The translations under genes were made by a program, and so were the position numbers. A stretch of DNA of 64,000 nucleotides from an uncultured Alphaproteobacteria bacterium (GTDB lineage: Bacteria; Pseudomonadota; Alphaproteobacteria; HIMB59; GCA-002718135): the NCBI GenBank assembly GCA_902524385.1, contig CABZCZ010000003.1:1-64000 (forward strand). The letters run 5' to 3'. Below are positions 40,290 to 51,255 of the stretch, piece after piece (the stretch's first letter is position 1; the number at the start of each line of letters is the position of its first letter). Below the pieces are notes generated by a model that saw only the letters and a program-made list of their open reading frames with translations, was not told the origin of the DNA and ran no database searches.

Positions 40290-42445
40290 TATTCATCAAG
40301 AAACGTTTTTAATTTCCTTGCTCTTGTTGGGTGTTTTAATTTTCTTAATGCTTTAGCTTCTATTTGTCTTATTCTCTCTCTAGTAACACTAAATTGTTGA
40401 CCAACTTCTTCAAGTGTATGGTCACTATTCATTCCAATACCAAATCTCATTCTTAAAACTCTTTCTTCCCTAGGTGTTAAAGATGAAAGTATTCTAGTAG
40501 TGGTATCACGAAGAGAACTTTTAACAGCTGCATCTATTGGAATAAGAGCATTTTTATCTTCAATAAAATCACCCAATGAACTGTCCTCTTCATCACCAAC
40601 CGGAGTTTCAAGACTTATTGGTTCTTTAGCAATTTTTAATACTTTTTTAACTTTATCTAATGGCATATGCAATCTATCAGCAAGTTCATTTGGTGTCGGC
40701 TCTCTTCCTATTTCGGACATTATTTGTCTTGTGGTTCTTACAATCTTATTAATTGTCTCTATCATATGAACAGGTATCCTTATTGTTCTTGCCTGATCTG
40801 CTATTGATCTTGTTATTGCTTGTCTAATCCACCAGGTTGCGTAAGTTGAAAACTTATATCCTCTTCTATACTCAAATTTGTCAACTGCTTTCATTAGACC
40901 AATATTACCTTCTTGAATTAAATCTAAAAATTGAAGGCCTCGATTAGTGTACTTTTTTGCTATTGAAATAACTAATCTAAGGTTTGATTCTATCATTTCT
41001 TTTTTTGCCCTATTTGCTGATCTCTCTCCTTGTTGAACTGTGCCAACTATTCTCCTAAACTCTGAAAGAGGCAATTCTGAAGCAGCTTGTATCTCTCTAA
41101 TCTCATCAATATTTTTATTAATTTCTAAATGATTTCTGTTAATAAATTTTTCCCAGTTTTTATCCTTCGTAGCTAATAAACTTTGTATCCAATTTTTTTC
41201 AAAATTAAAGTTTAAGTATTTAGATATAAAGTCTTCTCTTTTAATACCTGAGCTGGTTGCCATACGAAGCATCTTTCCTTCTCTTAACAGTAACTTTTTA
41301 TTTAGTTCGTATAAAGCTTCCATTAATGCTTCAATAGTAGTTGAATTAAAATGTACTGCTTTCATAGCCGCAACCATTTCCTTTTGTATTTTTATATATT
41401 TTTTTTCTAAAGAAATAAAATTTTTTTCATTTTTTTTATCTGCATTGATTAAATCTTGACTATATTTTTGAAGTTTTTTGAAAAGTTTAGTTATATCATT
41501 AAAGTCATTTAAAACTTTTGGTTTAAGTTTATCCTCCATTGCCGCAAGAGATACATTTAAGCTATCATCTTCATCTTCTTCCTGCTGTTGCTCATCACTA
41601 TTATCTTCATCATTGTTATTTTCATTGTCATTTTTTTTCTTATTATCTTCTTTTTTATCTCCACCACTTTCAATTAACTTTAGTGTGTCTTCAAGTTTAG
41701 AATCTGAAATATCTGACATATCGTAGGTAGCTTCTAAATCTACAATATCTCTTAGAAGCATAGTCCCATCTTTAATTGCATCTTTCCAATTTATTATTGA
41801 TCTAATTGTCATAGGGCTTTCACAAATGGCACCTATCATTTTTTCTCTTCCAGCTTCAATTCTTTTTGCGATAGCTATTTCACCTTCTCTACTTAGAAGT
41901 TCTACTGCACCCATATCTCTTAAATACAATCTTACTGGATCATCAGTTTTTCCTGTTTGTTTTTTTTCTTGTTCCTCGGAACCTTCTTCAGATTTAACAG
42001 TTTGTTCTTTAGCAAGAGAGATGATTTCTTTTGCTTCTTCCTCAGAATATATTTTTATATTATTTGTAGTGATTAAATCTTTAAATTTTTTAATATTTTC
42101 CTCAAGTCTAAATCTTTTAGGAATAACTTTTTCAATAATCTTTTGAGTATAAATTCCATCAACTTTATGTTTATTAATTAACTTGATAAAAATTTCTTTT
42201 ATTTTTTTGTCAAACTCTGAAATGACCTTTGGAATTTTTTTAGATTTTTCTTTTTTTATTCGTTTAACATAGGATTTTTTTGATACTTTTTTTGTAACCG
42301 GTTTTTTTGTTTTTTTTGTAACTTTTTTTTTTGAAATTTTTGATTTTACAGCTGATTTTTTTTTAATAACCTTTTTTTTAATAACCAGCTTTTTTTTGGA
42401 TTTGCTATTTCTTTTTGCAATTACTTTTTTTTTCTTTTTTGCCAT
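40289..42445 (-). CDS. rpoD: RNA polymerase primary sigma factor
   Basis: The housekeeping sigma-70 factor, 718 residues. Region 1.1-like sequence starts near residue 85. [12 protein letters not shown] marks region 1.2. [39 protein letters not shown] (partial) covers 2.1-2.2, and [19 protein letters not shown] is 2.3-2.4. [21 protein letters not shown] is the 4.2 helix-turn-helix. Two low-complexity parts stand out: an N-terminal tail of about 80 residues made mostly of Lys with Ser and Val, and an acidic Asn/Asp/Glu stretch near 265-300 in the non-conserved region. It forms the classic yqeY/dnaG/rpoD group. Confidence 0.97.
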   Translation of the reverse strand: MAKKKKKVIAKRNSKSKKKLVIKKKVIKKKSAVKSKISKKKVTKKTKKPVTKKVSKKSYVKRIKKEKSKKIPKVISEFDKKIKEIFIKLINKHKVDGIYTQKIIEKVIPKRFRLEENIKKFKDLITTNNIKIYSEEEAKEIISLAKEQTVKSEEGSEEQEKKQTGKTDDPVRLYLRDMGAVELLSREGEIAIAKRIEAGREKMIGAICESPMTIRSIINWKDAIKDGTMLLRDIVDLEATYDMSDISDSKLEDTLKLIESGGDKKEDNKKKNDNENNNDEDNSDEQQQEEDEDDSLNVSLAAMEDKLKPKVLNDFNDITKLFKKLQKYSQDLINADKKNEKNFISLEKKYIKIQKEMVAAMKAVHFNSTTIEALMEALYELNKKLLLREGKMLRMATSSGIKREDFISKYLNFNFEKNWIQSLLATKDKNWEKFINRNHLEINKNIDEIREIQAASELPLSEFRRIVGTVQQGERSANRAKKEMIESNLRLVISIAKKYTNRGLQFLDLIQEGNIGLMKAVDKFEYRRGYKFSTYATWWIRQAITRSIADQARTIRIPVHMIETINKIVRTTRQIMSEIGREPTPNELADRLHMPLDKVKKVLKIAKEPISLETPVGDEEDSSLGDFIEDKNALIPIDAAVKSSLRDTTTRILSSLTPREERVLRMRFGIGMNSDHTLEEVGQQFSVTRERIRQIEAKALRKLKHPTRARKLKTFLDE

Positions 42446-42449
42446 AACT

Positions 42450-44198
42450 CTATTCTAGTAATTCATCATTACTATGAAGATTAAAAGTGATATTCTTTAA
42501 CTCATCCCAAGTAAGTGGAGATGTGTTATTTTCTATATCATTTAGGCTTTTATTTATTTTTTTCAAATTTGAAAGTCTTGTATTTAAGTTTTTAATAGAT
42601 TCTTTAATTTCCCTTAATGCATGCTCACTATTATAATCCTGTTGAACGTAAGGAAATAGTTGAAAAATACTATTATCTTTGGTTTTTTTATAAATTTCAG
42701 AGGCAATATTTGAAAAATTACTTCTATCTATCTTTTCTTCTTCAACCTCTAGAAATTCTGAATTGTGTATACAATTTAAGAACTCAATTTGATTATTATT
42801 TAACAAATTAGATTGAGTCAAAAGAGAATAGAGTTTATTCCTCAATTTAACGTGATTTAAATAAGCAGTTAAGAATGAAAAAATTTGTTTTTCTTTTAAA
42901 GATGTTTTATTTTTTTTTATATTAATTGAGTTTTTTTTGCTTGAAAATAATTTTATTTTTTTAAAAAATAAAGACTTGAATTCATTTTTATAAAAATATT
43001 TAATTTTTTTGTCTTTTATATTATTCACCAGTTCATCAATGTAGTTATCAAAAATAACTTTATTATCAGATTTACTAAGGTCTATTGATTTAGATGATTC
43101 ATCAAAGATAAAATCAACAATTGAAAGTGGGTTTTTTAAATATTTTGCAAACTCATTTAAAGAAAATTCATTTATATATGTGTCTGGATCATATTGATTA
43201 GGAAGTACAATAAATTGTAATAATTTTGATGGAGTTAAATAAGGTAAGGACATCACAGCACTTTTGAAAGATGCTTTTATACCAGAAGTATCACCATCAA
43301 ACATCAATGTTGGCTTATTTACATATTTCCATGATAATAAAAGATGACTTTCTGTTAAAGAAGTCCCAAGCGGAGCTACTGCAGTTTTTATGTTTTTTTC
43401 AAATAAACTTATTACATCCATATAACCTTCACAAATCAACATATTTTTTTTTGATCTTATATTTTGCTTAGCATGGGAGAGGTTGTATAATATGTTTCTT
43501 TTTTTAAAATATTCACTTTCAGGAGAATTTATGTATTTAGGATTTGAATTATCCAACACCCTTCCACCAAATCCAACAATCTTTCCATGTTCATTTGCAA
43601 TTGGAAACATTAATCTTTTGTAAAAAAAATCACGTATCCTATTATTTTTATCTAACTTTACAACATTGCTTTCTAGTATTTCCTTATCATTAAAATTTTG
43701 TTCTTTTAGAAATTCGTAAAGAGTTTTTTTTTGATTAGAAGAAAATCCTAATTTAAAAAATTTAATTGTTTCATCAGTTAGATTTCTTTTATGTAAATAT
43801 TCCATACAAAGTTTACTGTTATTTAGATTATCTTGAAACCATTTTGTTGAAATTTCTAAAATCTTGTAAATTTTATCGTTCTTTTTATTAATTTTTGCTT
43901 CAAAGTTGTCGACTATTCTAATGCCAACTTTCTGAGCTAACTCTTTTACTGCCTCAGGGAAGGAGAAATTATAAAGTTCTGTATAAATGGTAAAAATATC
44001 TCCTTTGGCACCACAGCCAAAACAGTAATAGGAACCTAATTCATCATTTAATTTGCACGAAGGAGTTTTTTCATCATGAAAAGGACAACAACACCAACTG
44101 TCTCTTCCTTTTTTTATAACTTTTGTTTTTTTTTCAATTTCTTGTGAAAGAATAATTTTTGACTTTATTAATTCAAGATCATTTTTTGAAAATGACAT
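42450..44198 (-). CDS. dnaG: DNA primase
   Basis: DnaG makes RNA primers at the replication fork. The N-terminal CHC2 zinc finger reads [14 protein letters not shown] with [11 protein letters not shown] (about 36-63). The catalytic core has [21 protein letters not shown]-type sequence (partial), and the TOPRIM motifs are [12 protein letters not shown] (about 255-266) and [14 protein letters not shown]. The 582 residues are normal, with a low-conservation C-terminal DnaB-binding part. It lies 4 bp upstream of rpoD and overlaps yqeY by 1 bp. Confidence 0.96.
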   Translation of the reverse strand: MSFSKNDLELIKSKIILSQEIEKKTKVIKKGRDSWCCCPFHDEKTPSCKLNDELGSYYCFGCGAKGDIFTIYTELYNFSFPEAVKELAQKVGIRIVDNFEAKINKKNDKIYKILEISTKWFQDNLNNSKLCMEYLHKRNLTDETIKFFKLGFSSNQKKTLYEFLKEQNFNDKEILESNVVKLDKNNRIRDFFYKRLMFPIANEHGKIVGFGGRVLDNSNPKYINSPESEYFKKRNILYNLSHAKQNIRSKKNMLICEGYMDVISLFEKNIKTAVAPLGTSLTESHLLLSWKYVNKPTLMFDGDTSGIKASFKSAVMSLPYLTPSKLLQFIVLPNQYDPDTYINEFSLNEFAKYLKNPLSIVDFIFDESSKSIDLSKSDNKVIFDNYIDELVNNIKDKKIKYFYKNEFKSLFFKKIKLFSSKKNSINIKKNKTSLKEKQIFSFLTAYLNHVKLRNKLYSLLTQSNLLNNNQIEFLNCIHNSEFLEVEEEKIDRSNFSNIASEIYKKTKDNSIFQLFPYVQQDYNSEHALREIKESIKNLNTRLSNLKKINKSLNDIENNTSPLTWDELKNITFNLHSNDELLE

Positions 44199-44653
44199 TA
44201 GTTGCCCAGTGAGGATTTAGCAATTTTTCCAACTAAACCCATATCTATTTTTCCAGTATATTTTTCCTTAATTATTTTCATAAGAGCACCCATGTCTTTA
44301 AGAGATGTAAAATTATTCTTTTTGATTATACCCTCAATAATTAATGTTGTTTCATTTTCATCCAGTTGCTTAGGTAAAAATATTTCTATTATTTTGATTT
44401 CATTTAACTCATTATCAATAAGATCATTCCGATTCGCCTTTTCAAACGCTTCTATTGAGTCTTTTCTTTGTTTTACTAAATTTTGAAGTAAACTTAAAAT
44501 ATCTGAATCGGTCAAAGCATCTTGTTTTCCTCTTATCAAAATTTCCTTATCTTTTATTGCACTTTTTATTAATCTTAAAGTATTTATTGAAATACTGTCT
44601 TTTTCTTTAATAGAATTTTTATAATGAGTTTCAATGTTATCTTTTAGGCTCAT
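44198..44653 (-). CDS. yqeY: GatB/YqeY domain protein
   Basis: A 151-residue protein made entirely of the YqeY domain, related to the tRNA-binding tail of the GatB amidotransferase subunit. LRLIKSAIKDKEI, LLQNLVKQRKDSIEAFEKANR and FLPKQLDENE are typical. Its precise function is not established, but the link to dnaG and rpoD is widely conserved. It is the first gene of the dnaG-rpoD unit. Confidence 0.9.
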   Translation of the reverse strand: MSLKDNIETHYKNSIKEKDSISINTLRLIKSAIKDKEILIRGKQDALTDSDILSLLQNLVKQRKDSIEAFEKANRNDLIDNELNEIKIIEIFLPKQLDENETTLIIEGIIKKNNFTSLKDMGALMKIIKEKYTGKIDMGLVGKIAKSSLGN

Positions 44654-44684
44654 ATTTATTTCACTTTCTAATTTATTTATTTTG

Positions 44685-44712
44685 ATAATATAATTCTTCT
44701 TTCTAATTTCAA
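44685..44712 (-). promoter_or_regulatory. Putative sigma-70 promoter of yqeY-dnaG-rpoD
   Basis: On the minus strand TTGAAA (44712-44707) and TATTAT (44690-44685) are separated by 16 bp, 5 of 6 matches each to consensus. Transcription would begin about 25 bp upstream of yqeY. The rpoD product would recognise this promoter, giving possible self-control. Confidence 0.45.
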
Positions 44713-44719
44713 CTAATCC

Positions 44720-44746
44720 TTGACTACATTGTTATAAATGCATACT
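44720..44746 (+). promoter_or_regulatory. Putative carA promoter
   Basis: TTGACT (44720-44725) is followed after 15 bp by CATACT (44741-44746), a weak -10. TACTAA at 17 bp spacing is an alternative. The start of carA is 29 bp further on. The 121-bp gap is shared with the divergent yqeY. Confidence 0.35.
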
Positions 44747-44774
44747 AAATATCATTTTGCTTCATCAAAATATA

Positions 44775-45944
44775 ATGGAAGTTTTAAAAAAAGAACCACA
44801 TATTCACAATAAAACTGCTGCTCTTGTATTGGAAAATGGAGAAATTATTTGGGGTTATGGTTTGGGAGAGAAAAAGGCAGCAATAGGAGAACTATGTTTT
44901 AATACCTCACAAACTGGTTATCAGGAGGCATTATCTGATCCTTCATATACAAAGCAAATCATTACATTTACTTTTCCACATGTCGGTATTGTAGGTACAA
45001 ATCAGCAAGATCAAGAGTCAAAAAAAATCTACGCTGATGGTTGTGTAATAAATCAGCCATTATCAGAATATTCAAATTGGAGAGCAGAAAATGACTTAAA
45101 TTCATATTTCTTAAAAAACAAAATTCCATGTATTTTTGGAATTGATACTAGATACTTAACTAAAAAATTATCTTTAGAGGGAGCTAAGAAGGCAGCAATT
45201 ATTCACTTTGGAGAAGGTGAAACTAAAATCGAAATACTTAAATCTCAAATAAATGATTGGAAAGGTCTTCAGAATTTAGATCTAGCTGGGATAGTATCGA
45301 CAGATCAAAACTATAATTGGAAAAAAAAAATATGGAAAAGTGATAAATCAATTAAAAAGAGATTTAAATATAATGTCACTTGTTTGGACTTTGGAATCAA
45401 AAATAACATTTTAAGAAATCTAAATGAATTTAATCTTAACCCAACTGTTTTAAACTTATTTTCTAGCTACGAAGAAATAATAAAAACTAATCCCTCAGGA
45501 ATTTTTTTATCAAATGGTCCTGGTGATCCTTATGCTACAGGTAGTAAAATAGTTAATGTAATTAAAAAATTAATTGATGATAATATTCCAATATTCGGTA
45601 TTTGTTTAGGGCATCAAATTCTAGGATTGGCATTAAATGCAAAGACTAAAAAAATGTTTCAGGGTCATAGAGGATCAAACCATCCAGTCAAAAATCTTAA
45701 AACAGGCATTGTTGAAATTACTTCACAAAATCATGGTTTTGAAGTTGATAGAGATAGTTTTAGTAAAGATATAATTGAAACTCATGTTTCACTATTTGAT
45801 GGGACTAATGAAGGTTTAAAACATAAGAATTTGCCAGTATTTAGTGTTCAGTATCATCCAGAGGCGTCTCCTGGTCCACATGATAGTCATTATTTGTTTG
45901 AAGAATTTTATAAACTTATTAAGAAAAATGCCAAAAAGAACTGA
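44775..45944 (+). CDS. carA: Carbamoyl-phosphate synthase small subunit
   Basis: CarA is the glutaminase subunit that feeds ammonia to CarB for pyrimidine and arginine synthesis. The N-terminal domain has [18 protein letters not shown] and [17 protein letters not shown]. The class I amidotransferase domain has [13 protein letters not shown], the nucleophile Cys in [14 protein letters not shown] and the catalytic His/Glu in [11 protein letters not shown]. The ATG at 44775 is preferred to the TTG 18 bp upstream, giving 389 residues. It overlaps carB by 17 bp. Confidence 0.96.
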   Translation: MEVLKKEPHIHNKTAALVLENGEIIWGYGLGEKKAAIGELCFNTSQTGYQEALSDPSYTKQIITFTFPHVGIVGTNQQDQESKKIYADGCVINQPLSEYSNWRAENDLNSYFLKNKIPCIFGIDTRYLTKKLSLEGAKKAAIIHFGEGETKIEILKSQINDWKGLQNLDLAGIVSTDQNYNWKKKIWKSDKSIKKRFKYNVTCLDFGIKNNILRNLNEFNLNPTVLNLFSSYEEIIKTNPSGIFLSNGPGDPYATGSKIVNVIKKLIDDNIPIFGICLGHQILGLALNAKTKKMFQGHRGSNHPVKNLKTGIVEITSQNHGFEVDRDSFSKDIIETHVSLFDGTNEGLKHKNLPVFSVQYHPEASPGPHDSHYLFEEFYKLIKKNAKKN

Positions 45945-48900
45945 TATAAATAAAATATTAATAGTTGGCGCAGGTCCTATAGTTATTGGTCAAGCTTGTG
46001 AATTTGATTACTCGGGTGCTCAGGCATGTAAATCTCTCAAAGATGAAGGTTACAAAATTGTATTAATTAATTCAAATCCAGCAACAATAATGACTGATCC
46101 GGAATTAGCTGATCAAACTTATATTGAGCCTATAACCAAAGAATTTATAGAAAAAATAATTGAAATTGAAAAACCAGATGCTCTTCTCCCGACTATGGGA
46201 GGGCAAACTGCTTTAAACGTTTCAATGGAACTTTTTAATAATCGTATACTTGAAAAACACGGGGTAAAAATGATTGGAGCAAATCCAACAGCAATCGAAT
46301 TAGCTGAGGATAGACAAAAATTTAAAGATGCTATGAAAGAAATTGGACTAAGCTGCCCAAAAAGTTATGTGGTTAACACTATTGAAGAGTCAAAAAGAGT
46401 AAAAAATGAATTAAATTTACCTCTTGTTATAAGACCAAGTTTTACTCTTGGAGGTACGGGAGGTGGTGTTGCCTATGATGATGAGGGATTTATCGATCTA
46501 TGTAATAGAGGTTTAAATGCTAGCCCAACAAATCAAATACTTATTGAAAAATCTGTTTCAGGTTGGAAAGAGTTTGAGATGGAAGTTGTTAGGGATAATA
46601 AAGATAATTGTATCATTGTTTGTTCTATTGAAAATGTTGATCCAATGGGTGTTCATACTGGAGATAGCATTACAGTAGCTCCGTCCTTAACATTAACTGA
46701 TAAAGAATATCAAATTTTAAGGAATGCTAGCATTAAGGTTCTTAGAAAAATAGGTGTTGATACTGGTGGCTCAAATGTTCAATTTGCAATAAATCCTGAA
46801 GATGGAGAAATTAATGTCATTGAAATGAATCCACGAGTTAGTAGATCTTCTGCATTAGCATCAAAAGCAACAGGCTTTCCAATAGCAAAAATTGCTGCAA
46901 AATTAGCTGTTGGTTACACTTTAGATGAACTTGAAAATGATATTACTACAACAACCCCTGCAAGTTTTGAACCAACTATTGATTACGTTGTAACAAAAAT
47001 ACCAAGATTTACTTTTGAAAAATTTGCGGGTGCTAATTCTGACTTAACGACATCCATGAAATCAGTTGGAGAAGCGATGAGTATAGGAAGGTCTTTTAAT
47101 GAATCAATTCAAAAGGGATTTAATTCTCTTGAATACGGTCTAACCGGTTTTGATAAACCAAAACTTAGCTCGAATGATAAAAATACAATTTTGCATGAAC
47201 TTAAAATACAATCATCTCAACGCTTGTTAGTTGTAGGAGAAGCACTTAGAATTGGGCTTACAGTTGATGAAATAAATAAAATTACAAAATATGATAAATG
47301 GTTTTTATATCAAATTAAAAGAATAATTGAGTTTGAAAAAATCTTAAAAGAAAAAGGTCTCAACAAAAATATTATATTATATGCAAAGAAAATAGGCTTT
47401 TCAGATAGTAAAATTTCATCAATATTGAATGTTAAAGAAAATGAATTAAGAGAATTTAGAAATAATAATAATATTAATCCCGTCTTCAGACTTGTCGATA
47501 CTTGTGCAGGTGAATTTAGCTCTAAAACTCCCTATCTTTATTCTACTTATGACTGGGATTTTGAAAATACTAAATTCTGTGAAGCAAATCCAACATCAAA
47601 AGATAAAGTGATAATTCTTGGCGGTGGTCCTAATAGAATTGGTCAAGGAATTGAATTTGATTATTGCTGTGTACATGCAGTCTATGCATTAAAAGATAAA
47701 GGTATTGAAACAATAATGATAAATTGTAATCCAGAAACAGTTTCAACTGACTATGATACTGCTGATAGATTATATTTTGAACCACTTTCTGCAGAAAGTG
47801 TTATTGAGATTTATAATAAAGAAAAAAATAAAGGAAATGTTCTTGGTGTTTTAGTTCAATTCGGAGGTCAAACTCCCCTAAAAATTGCAAAAGAAATAGA
47901 AGATGCCGGAATAAAAGTTATAGGCACTTCAACTGAAGCAATAGATTTAGCTGAAGATAGAGATAGATTCAGTGAAATATTAATGAAACTAAAAATTGCT
48001 CAACCAAAAAATGCATTTGCAAATACAGTAACTCAAACTTTAGAAAAGGCTGAAGAAATTGGATATCCTGTTTTAGTCAGACCTTCATATGTACTTGGGG
48101 GAAGAGCTATGCAAATTGCATATAATAAAGATAATTTAGAAACATTTTCTAATGAAGCACTTGAAGTTTCTTCAAATAATGTAATTTTAATTGATGAGTA
48201 TCTTGAGAATGCCAAAGAAATAGATGTAGATATAATTAGAGATAAAGATGGAGAAATATACGTAGCTGGTATTATGGAGCACATCGAAGAAGCAGGCATT
48301 CACTCTGGAGATAGTGCCTGTTCCTTACCTCCCTATTCAGTTAGTAAAGAAACTCAGAATAAAATTATTGAGTGGGTATCAAAAATTGCTAATGAAATTA
48401 ATGTTGTTGGATTAATGAATACTCAATTAGCAATTAAAGATAAAAAAATATATGTTTTAGAAGTAAATCCAAGAGCAAGCAGGACAGTACCATTTGTAGC
48501 AAAATCAAAGGGTATTCCAATTGCAAAAATTGCTGCAAAAATAATGATCGGCGAAAATCTTAGATCAATTTTAAATGATTATAAAATTAATGAATTAAAA
48601 AACTTTAATGTTAAAGAATCTGTTTTTCCTTTCAATAAATTTGATGGTGTTGATCTTATTTTAGGTCCTGAAATGAAATCTACTGGAGAAGTAATGGGAA
48701 TAGATGAGACTTTTTTATCTTCCTATATTAAGAGTCAAATAGCCTGCGGCAATATTCTTCCAGCCAAGGGTTCAGTATTTATCTCAATAGATAATGATAA
48801 TAAAAAATTCATTACTAAGATAGCACAAAAATTAGAAGAATTAGATTTTAATTTGCTTGCAACTAAAGGAACTGCAGAATTTTTAAATGCTAATAATATC

Positions 48901-49158
48901 AAGACAAAAATAGTAAATAAAGTTAAAGAAGGTAATCCTCATGTAGTTGACTCATTAGTTAATAACGAAATTCAGCTTGTAATTAATACAACAAAAACTC
49001 AATCATCTATCAGAGATAGCTATAGCATAAGAAGGACATCATTAATGTATAATATTCCATATTATACGACAATAGCTGGAGCAAAAGTTGCAGTAGATGC
49101 TATTGAACATATGAAAAGTCAAGAATTCACAATAAAAAGTCTTCAAACTATAAATTAA
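45928..49158 (+). CDS. carB: Carbamoyl-phosphate synthase large subunit
   Basis: CarB makes carbamoyl phosphate from bicarbonate, ammonia and two ATP. Two homologous ATP-grasp halves are visible, with [20 protein letters not shown] at the N-terminus and [19 protein letters not shown] (about 560-580) at the second half. ATP-site loops [15 protein letters not shown] and [15 protein letters not shown] follow, and a C-terminal MGS-like allosteric domain. The start ATG at 45928 gives [14 protein letters not shown] and 1076 residues, the family length; an earlier in-frame start would only extend into carA. Confidence 0.97.
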   Translation: MPKRTDINKILIVGAGPIVIGQACEFDYSGAQACKSLKDEGYKIVLINSNPATIMTDPELADQTYIEPITKEFIEKIIEIEKPDALLPTMGGQTALNVSMELFNNRILEKHGVKMIGANPTAIELAEDRQKFKDAMKEIGLSCPKSYVVNTIEESKRVKNELNLPLVIRPSFTLGGTGGGVAYDDEGFIDLCNRGLNASPTNQILIEKSVSGWKEFEMEVVRDNKDNCIIVCSIENVDPMGVHTGDSITVAPSLTLTDKEYQILRNASIKVLRKIGVDTGGSNVQFAINPEDGEINVIEMNPRVSRSSALASKATGFPIAKIAAKLAVGYTLDELENDITTTTPASFEPTIDYVVTKIPRFTFEKFAGANSDLTTSMKSVGEAMSIGRSFNESIQKGFNSLEYGLTGFDKPKLSSNDKNTILHELKIQSSQRLLVVGEALRIGLTVDEINKITKYDKWFLYQIKRIIEFEKILKEKGLNKNIILYAKKIGFSDSKISSILNVKENELREFRNNNNINPVFRLVDTCAGEFSSKTPYLYSTYDWDFENTKFCEANPTSKDKVIILGGGPNRIGQGIEFDYCCVHAVYALKDKGIETIMINCNPETVSTDYDTADRLYFEPLSAESVIEIYNKEKNKGNVLGVLVQFGGQTPLKIAKEIEDAGIKVIGTSTEAIDLAEDRDRFSEILMKLKIAQPKNAFANTVTQTLEKAEEIGYPVLVRPSYVLGGRAMQIAYNKDNLETFSNEALEVSSNNVILIDEYLENAKEIDVDIIRDKDGEIYVAGIMEHIEEAGIHSGDSACSLPPYSVSKETQNKIIEWVSKIANEINVVGLMNTQLAIKDKKIYVLEVNPRASRTVPFVAKSKGIPIAKIAAKIMIGENLRSILNDYKINELKNFNVKESVFPFNKFDGVDLILGPEMKSTGEVMGIDETFLSSYIKSQIACGNILPAKGSVFISIDNDNKKFITKIAQKLEELDFNLLATKGTAEFLNANNIKTKIVNKVKEGNPHVVDSLVNNEIQLVINTTKTQSSIRDSYSIRRTSLMYNIPYYTTIAGAKVAVDAIEHMKSQEFTIKSLQTIN

Positions 49159-49163
49159 TTTTA

Positions 49164-49192
49164 TTGACTATAAAAAATAAATAAATCATCAT
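49164..49192 (+). promoter_or_regulatory. Putative greA promoter
   Basis: TTGACT (49164-49169) and CATCAT (49187-49192) are separated by 17 bp in the 40-bp gap after carB. The predicted transcription start falls on or next to the greA ATG (49199), so the mRNA could be leaderless. No Shine-Dalgarno sequence is visible, which fits. Confidence 0.35.
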
Positions 49193-49198
49193 ATATTT

Positions 49199-49672
49199 AT
49201 GAATAAAATTCCTATGACCGCTCAGGGTTATACAAAATTACAAGATGAATTAAAGAAATTAACATCTGAGGATAGACCAAAAATAATTGAAGCAATAGCG
49301 GAAGCTAGAAGTCATGGTGATTTATCTGAAAATGCAGAATACCAATATGCTAAAGAACAGCAAAGTTTAATTGAAGGAAGAATAATAGATTTAGAGAGTG
49401 CCATTAGTAAAGCAGAGGTAATAGATGTTAAATCTGTTGAAGGTGATGAGATTAAGTTTGGTGCAACAGTTGAAATTGAAGATGATGAAAGCGGAGAAAA
49501 ACAAAATTATCAAATTGTTGGTGAATATGAATCAGATATTGAAAATAAAAAACTTTCAATTATTAGTCCATTAGCAAGAGGCTTAATTGGTAAAAGAGAA
49601 GAAGATAATGTTGAAATCAATAGTCCAAAAGGTTTAAAAAGTTATACAATATTATCAGTCAAATACATTTGA
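49199..49672 (+). CDS. greA: Transcription elongation factor GreA
   Basis: GreA rescues backtracked RNA polymerase by stimulating transcript cleavage. The 157 residues begin with IPMTAQGYTKLQDELKKL. The coiled-coil tip has EARSHGDLSENAEYQYAKEQQ (partial motif, about 40-58) with the acidic residues that enter the polymerase. The C-terminal FKBP-like part has ISPLARGLIGKREEDNVEI. Its TGA stop overlaps the TTG start of the next gene. Confidence 0.96.
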   Translation: MNKIPMTAQGYTKLQDELKKLTSEDRPKIIEAIAEARSHGDLSENAEYQYAKEQQSLIEGRIIDLESAISKAEVIDVKSVEGDEIKFGATVEIEDDESGEKQNYQIVGEYESDIENKKLSIISPLARGLIGKREEDNVEINSPKGLKSYTILSVKYI

Positions 49673-50628
49673 AAATAGATAATCCTAAAATTTGGTCATT
49701 AACTGATGGTTCACAAGGCATGATAAGTCAGACAAAAGGGATTGCAAATGAATTGAGTATGAATATAGAAGAATTTAAAACTGAAATAATTTTTCCTTGG
49801 AATAGATTACAACCTGGGATACTTCCTATTTTTAGTTGGATATTTAAAAATAAGTTGCCTTTAAGCGAAATACCTGATGTGGTTATTAGTTGTGGAAGAA
49901 AAAGTGTTTACTTATCAGTCTATCTTAAAAAAAAATATCCTAATATAATTAATATTCATATTCAGAACCCAAAAATTTCTTCAAAATACTTTTCATTTGT
50001 TATAGTTCCAAATCATGATGCTGTTTATGGTGAAAATATAATTAATTCCATAGGTGCGATACATCATTTTAAAAAATCTAATAATTTAAAAAATCATTAT
50101 GAAATTAATACAAAAAATTTGATTACATGTATTATTGGAGGTGAAAATAATCACTATAATTTCTCAAAAAAAAATACTTTGGATCTTTGTGAAAGAATAA
50201 AAAAAATAAAGATTTATAATAACAATAAAGAAATTTTAGTTATTACCTCAAGAAGAACTAATCAAGAAATTAAACATATATTAAAAAAAGAATTGAACTC
50301 TTTATGTACAATATGGTTTGGAGAAGGAAAAAATCCATATGAATTTGCTCTTTATAATTCTAGTTACTTTATTATTACTTCTGACTCAACCTCTATGATT
50401 TCCGAAGCAAGTATTTCTGGTAAACCAATTTATGTTTATCAATTACCAATGAAGAGAAAAAGTAAAAGATTTATTAGATTTCATGAAGAATTTAAAAAAA
50501 TGAATATAACAAGAGATTTTAATACTTTAGACAAGTTAGAAAATTGGGCATATCCGATACTAGAAGAAAGCGAAAGAATTGCTGGAATTATAAAAAAAAG
50601 AATTATAGAAAGGAAAAATGAATCTTGA
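49669..50628 (+). CDS. ELM1-family protein (mitochondrial fission ELM1-like, GT-B fold)
   Basis: A 319-residue member of the ELM1 family, named from plant mitochondrial fission and common in alphaproteobacteria, where its role is unknown. IWSLTDGSQGMISQTKGIA at the N-terminus, VVISCGRKSVYLSVYLKKK, HIQNPKISSKYFSFVIVPNHD (partial) and ITSDSTSMISEASISGKPIY are the family pattern. The last segment resembles the nucleotide-sugar site of GT-B glycosyltransferases. The start is TTG at 49669, overlapping the greA stop; no ATG is near. It overlaps the following oxygenase gene by 11 bp. Confidence 0.85.
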   Translation: MKIDNPKIWSLTDGSQGMISQTKGIANELSMNIEEFKTEIIFPWNRLQPGILPIFSWIFKNKLPLSEIPDVVISCGRKSVYLSVYLKKKYPNIINIHIQNPKISSKYFSFVIVPNHDAVYGENIINSIGAIHHFKKSNNLKNHYEINTKNLITCIIGGENNHYNFSKKNTLDLCERIKKIKIYNNNKEILVITSRRTNQEIKHILKKELNSLCTIWFGEGKNPYEFALYNSSYFIITSDSTSMISEASISGKPIYVYQLPMKRKSKRFIRFHEEFKKMNITRDFNTLDKLENWAYPILEESERIAGIIKKRIIERKNES

Positions 50629-51238
50629 GAATTTAATTCATGCAGACTTTCCATTTAATCACTGGGTATTTAGTAATTGCTTGGAAGAAGGTGCATTAGA
50701 TGAAATTTCCTTTAGTAACATACCATCAGGGGATAGAATGTACGATGGGACAAGAGCTGCCGATCATACAGGACAGGGAGTTGATGGTAAATTAAGACTT
50801 TTTATTACAAAAAATAATTGTCAAAACTTTCCATATCTAACAAAATTAATTCAATCATTACAAAGTAAAGAAATGGTTAATATAATATCAAAAATAATCG
50901 ATAAAAATTTATCAAATTCATATGTCAGACTAGAAGTAATTGGAGATAAAAAAGGATTTTGGCTAAAACCACATAAGGATATCTCAGAAAAATTAATGAC
51001 GATGATGGTTTGGGCAAACCCATATAATGAAGCATCAAATTTGGGCACTGATCTATACGATAAAAATTTTAAATTAGTTAAAACAATTGAGTATATTCAT
51101 AATAGTGGTTATTTTTTTTCTTCAGGAGATGATACTTGGCATGGACTTGAATTAAAAGAGATACAAAAAGAAAGAAGATGCATTCAAATAAATTATGTTA
51201 CTTTTAATACAGATTGGCCAGTTGAAAAAAGTGACTAA
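50618..51238 (+). CDS. 2-oxoglutarate/Fe(II) oxygenase superfamily protein
   Basis: The 206-residue protein has a complete iron facial triad: His119 and Asp121 in WLKPHKDISE, and His175 in DTWHGLEL. An Arg at 186-187 is in the right place for 2-oxoglutarate. The N-terminus NLIHADFPFNHWVFSNCL and the region DRMYDGTRAADHTGQG look family-specific. The substrate is unknown. Coupling to the ELM1-family gene by an 11-bp overlap suggests shared work, perhaps on a surface glycan or lipid, but that is inference. Confidence 0.8.
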   Translation: MNLENLIHADFPFNHWVFSNCLEEGALDEISFSNIPSGDRMYDGTRAADHTGQGVDGKLRLFITKNNCQNFPYLTKLIQSLQSKEMVNIISKIIDKNLSNSYVRLEVIGDKKGFWLKPHKDISEKLMTMMVWANPYNEASNLGTDLYDKNFKLVKTIEYIHNSGYFFSSGDDTWHGLELKEIQKERRCIQINYVTFNTDWPVEKSD

Positions 51239-51255
51239 ATTATTAACTTAATTAT

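Noticed and set aside
41478-42146. Ser-rich open frames antisense to rpoD
   Set aside because: They mirror the acidic and low-complexity coding of rpoD and have no independent support.
45844-45927. Extension of carB by 28 codons into carA
   Set aside because: The added residues match no CarB N-terminus; the ATG at 45928 starts the family sequence.
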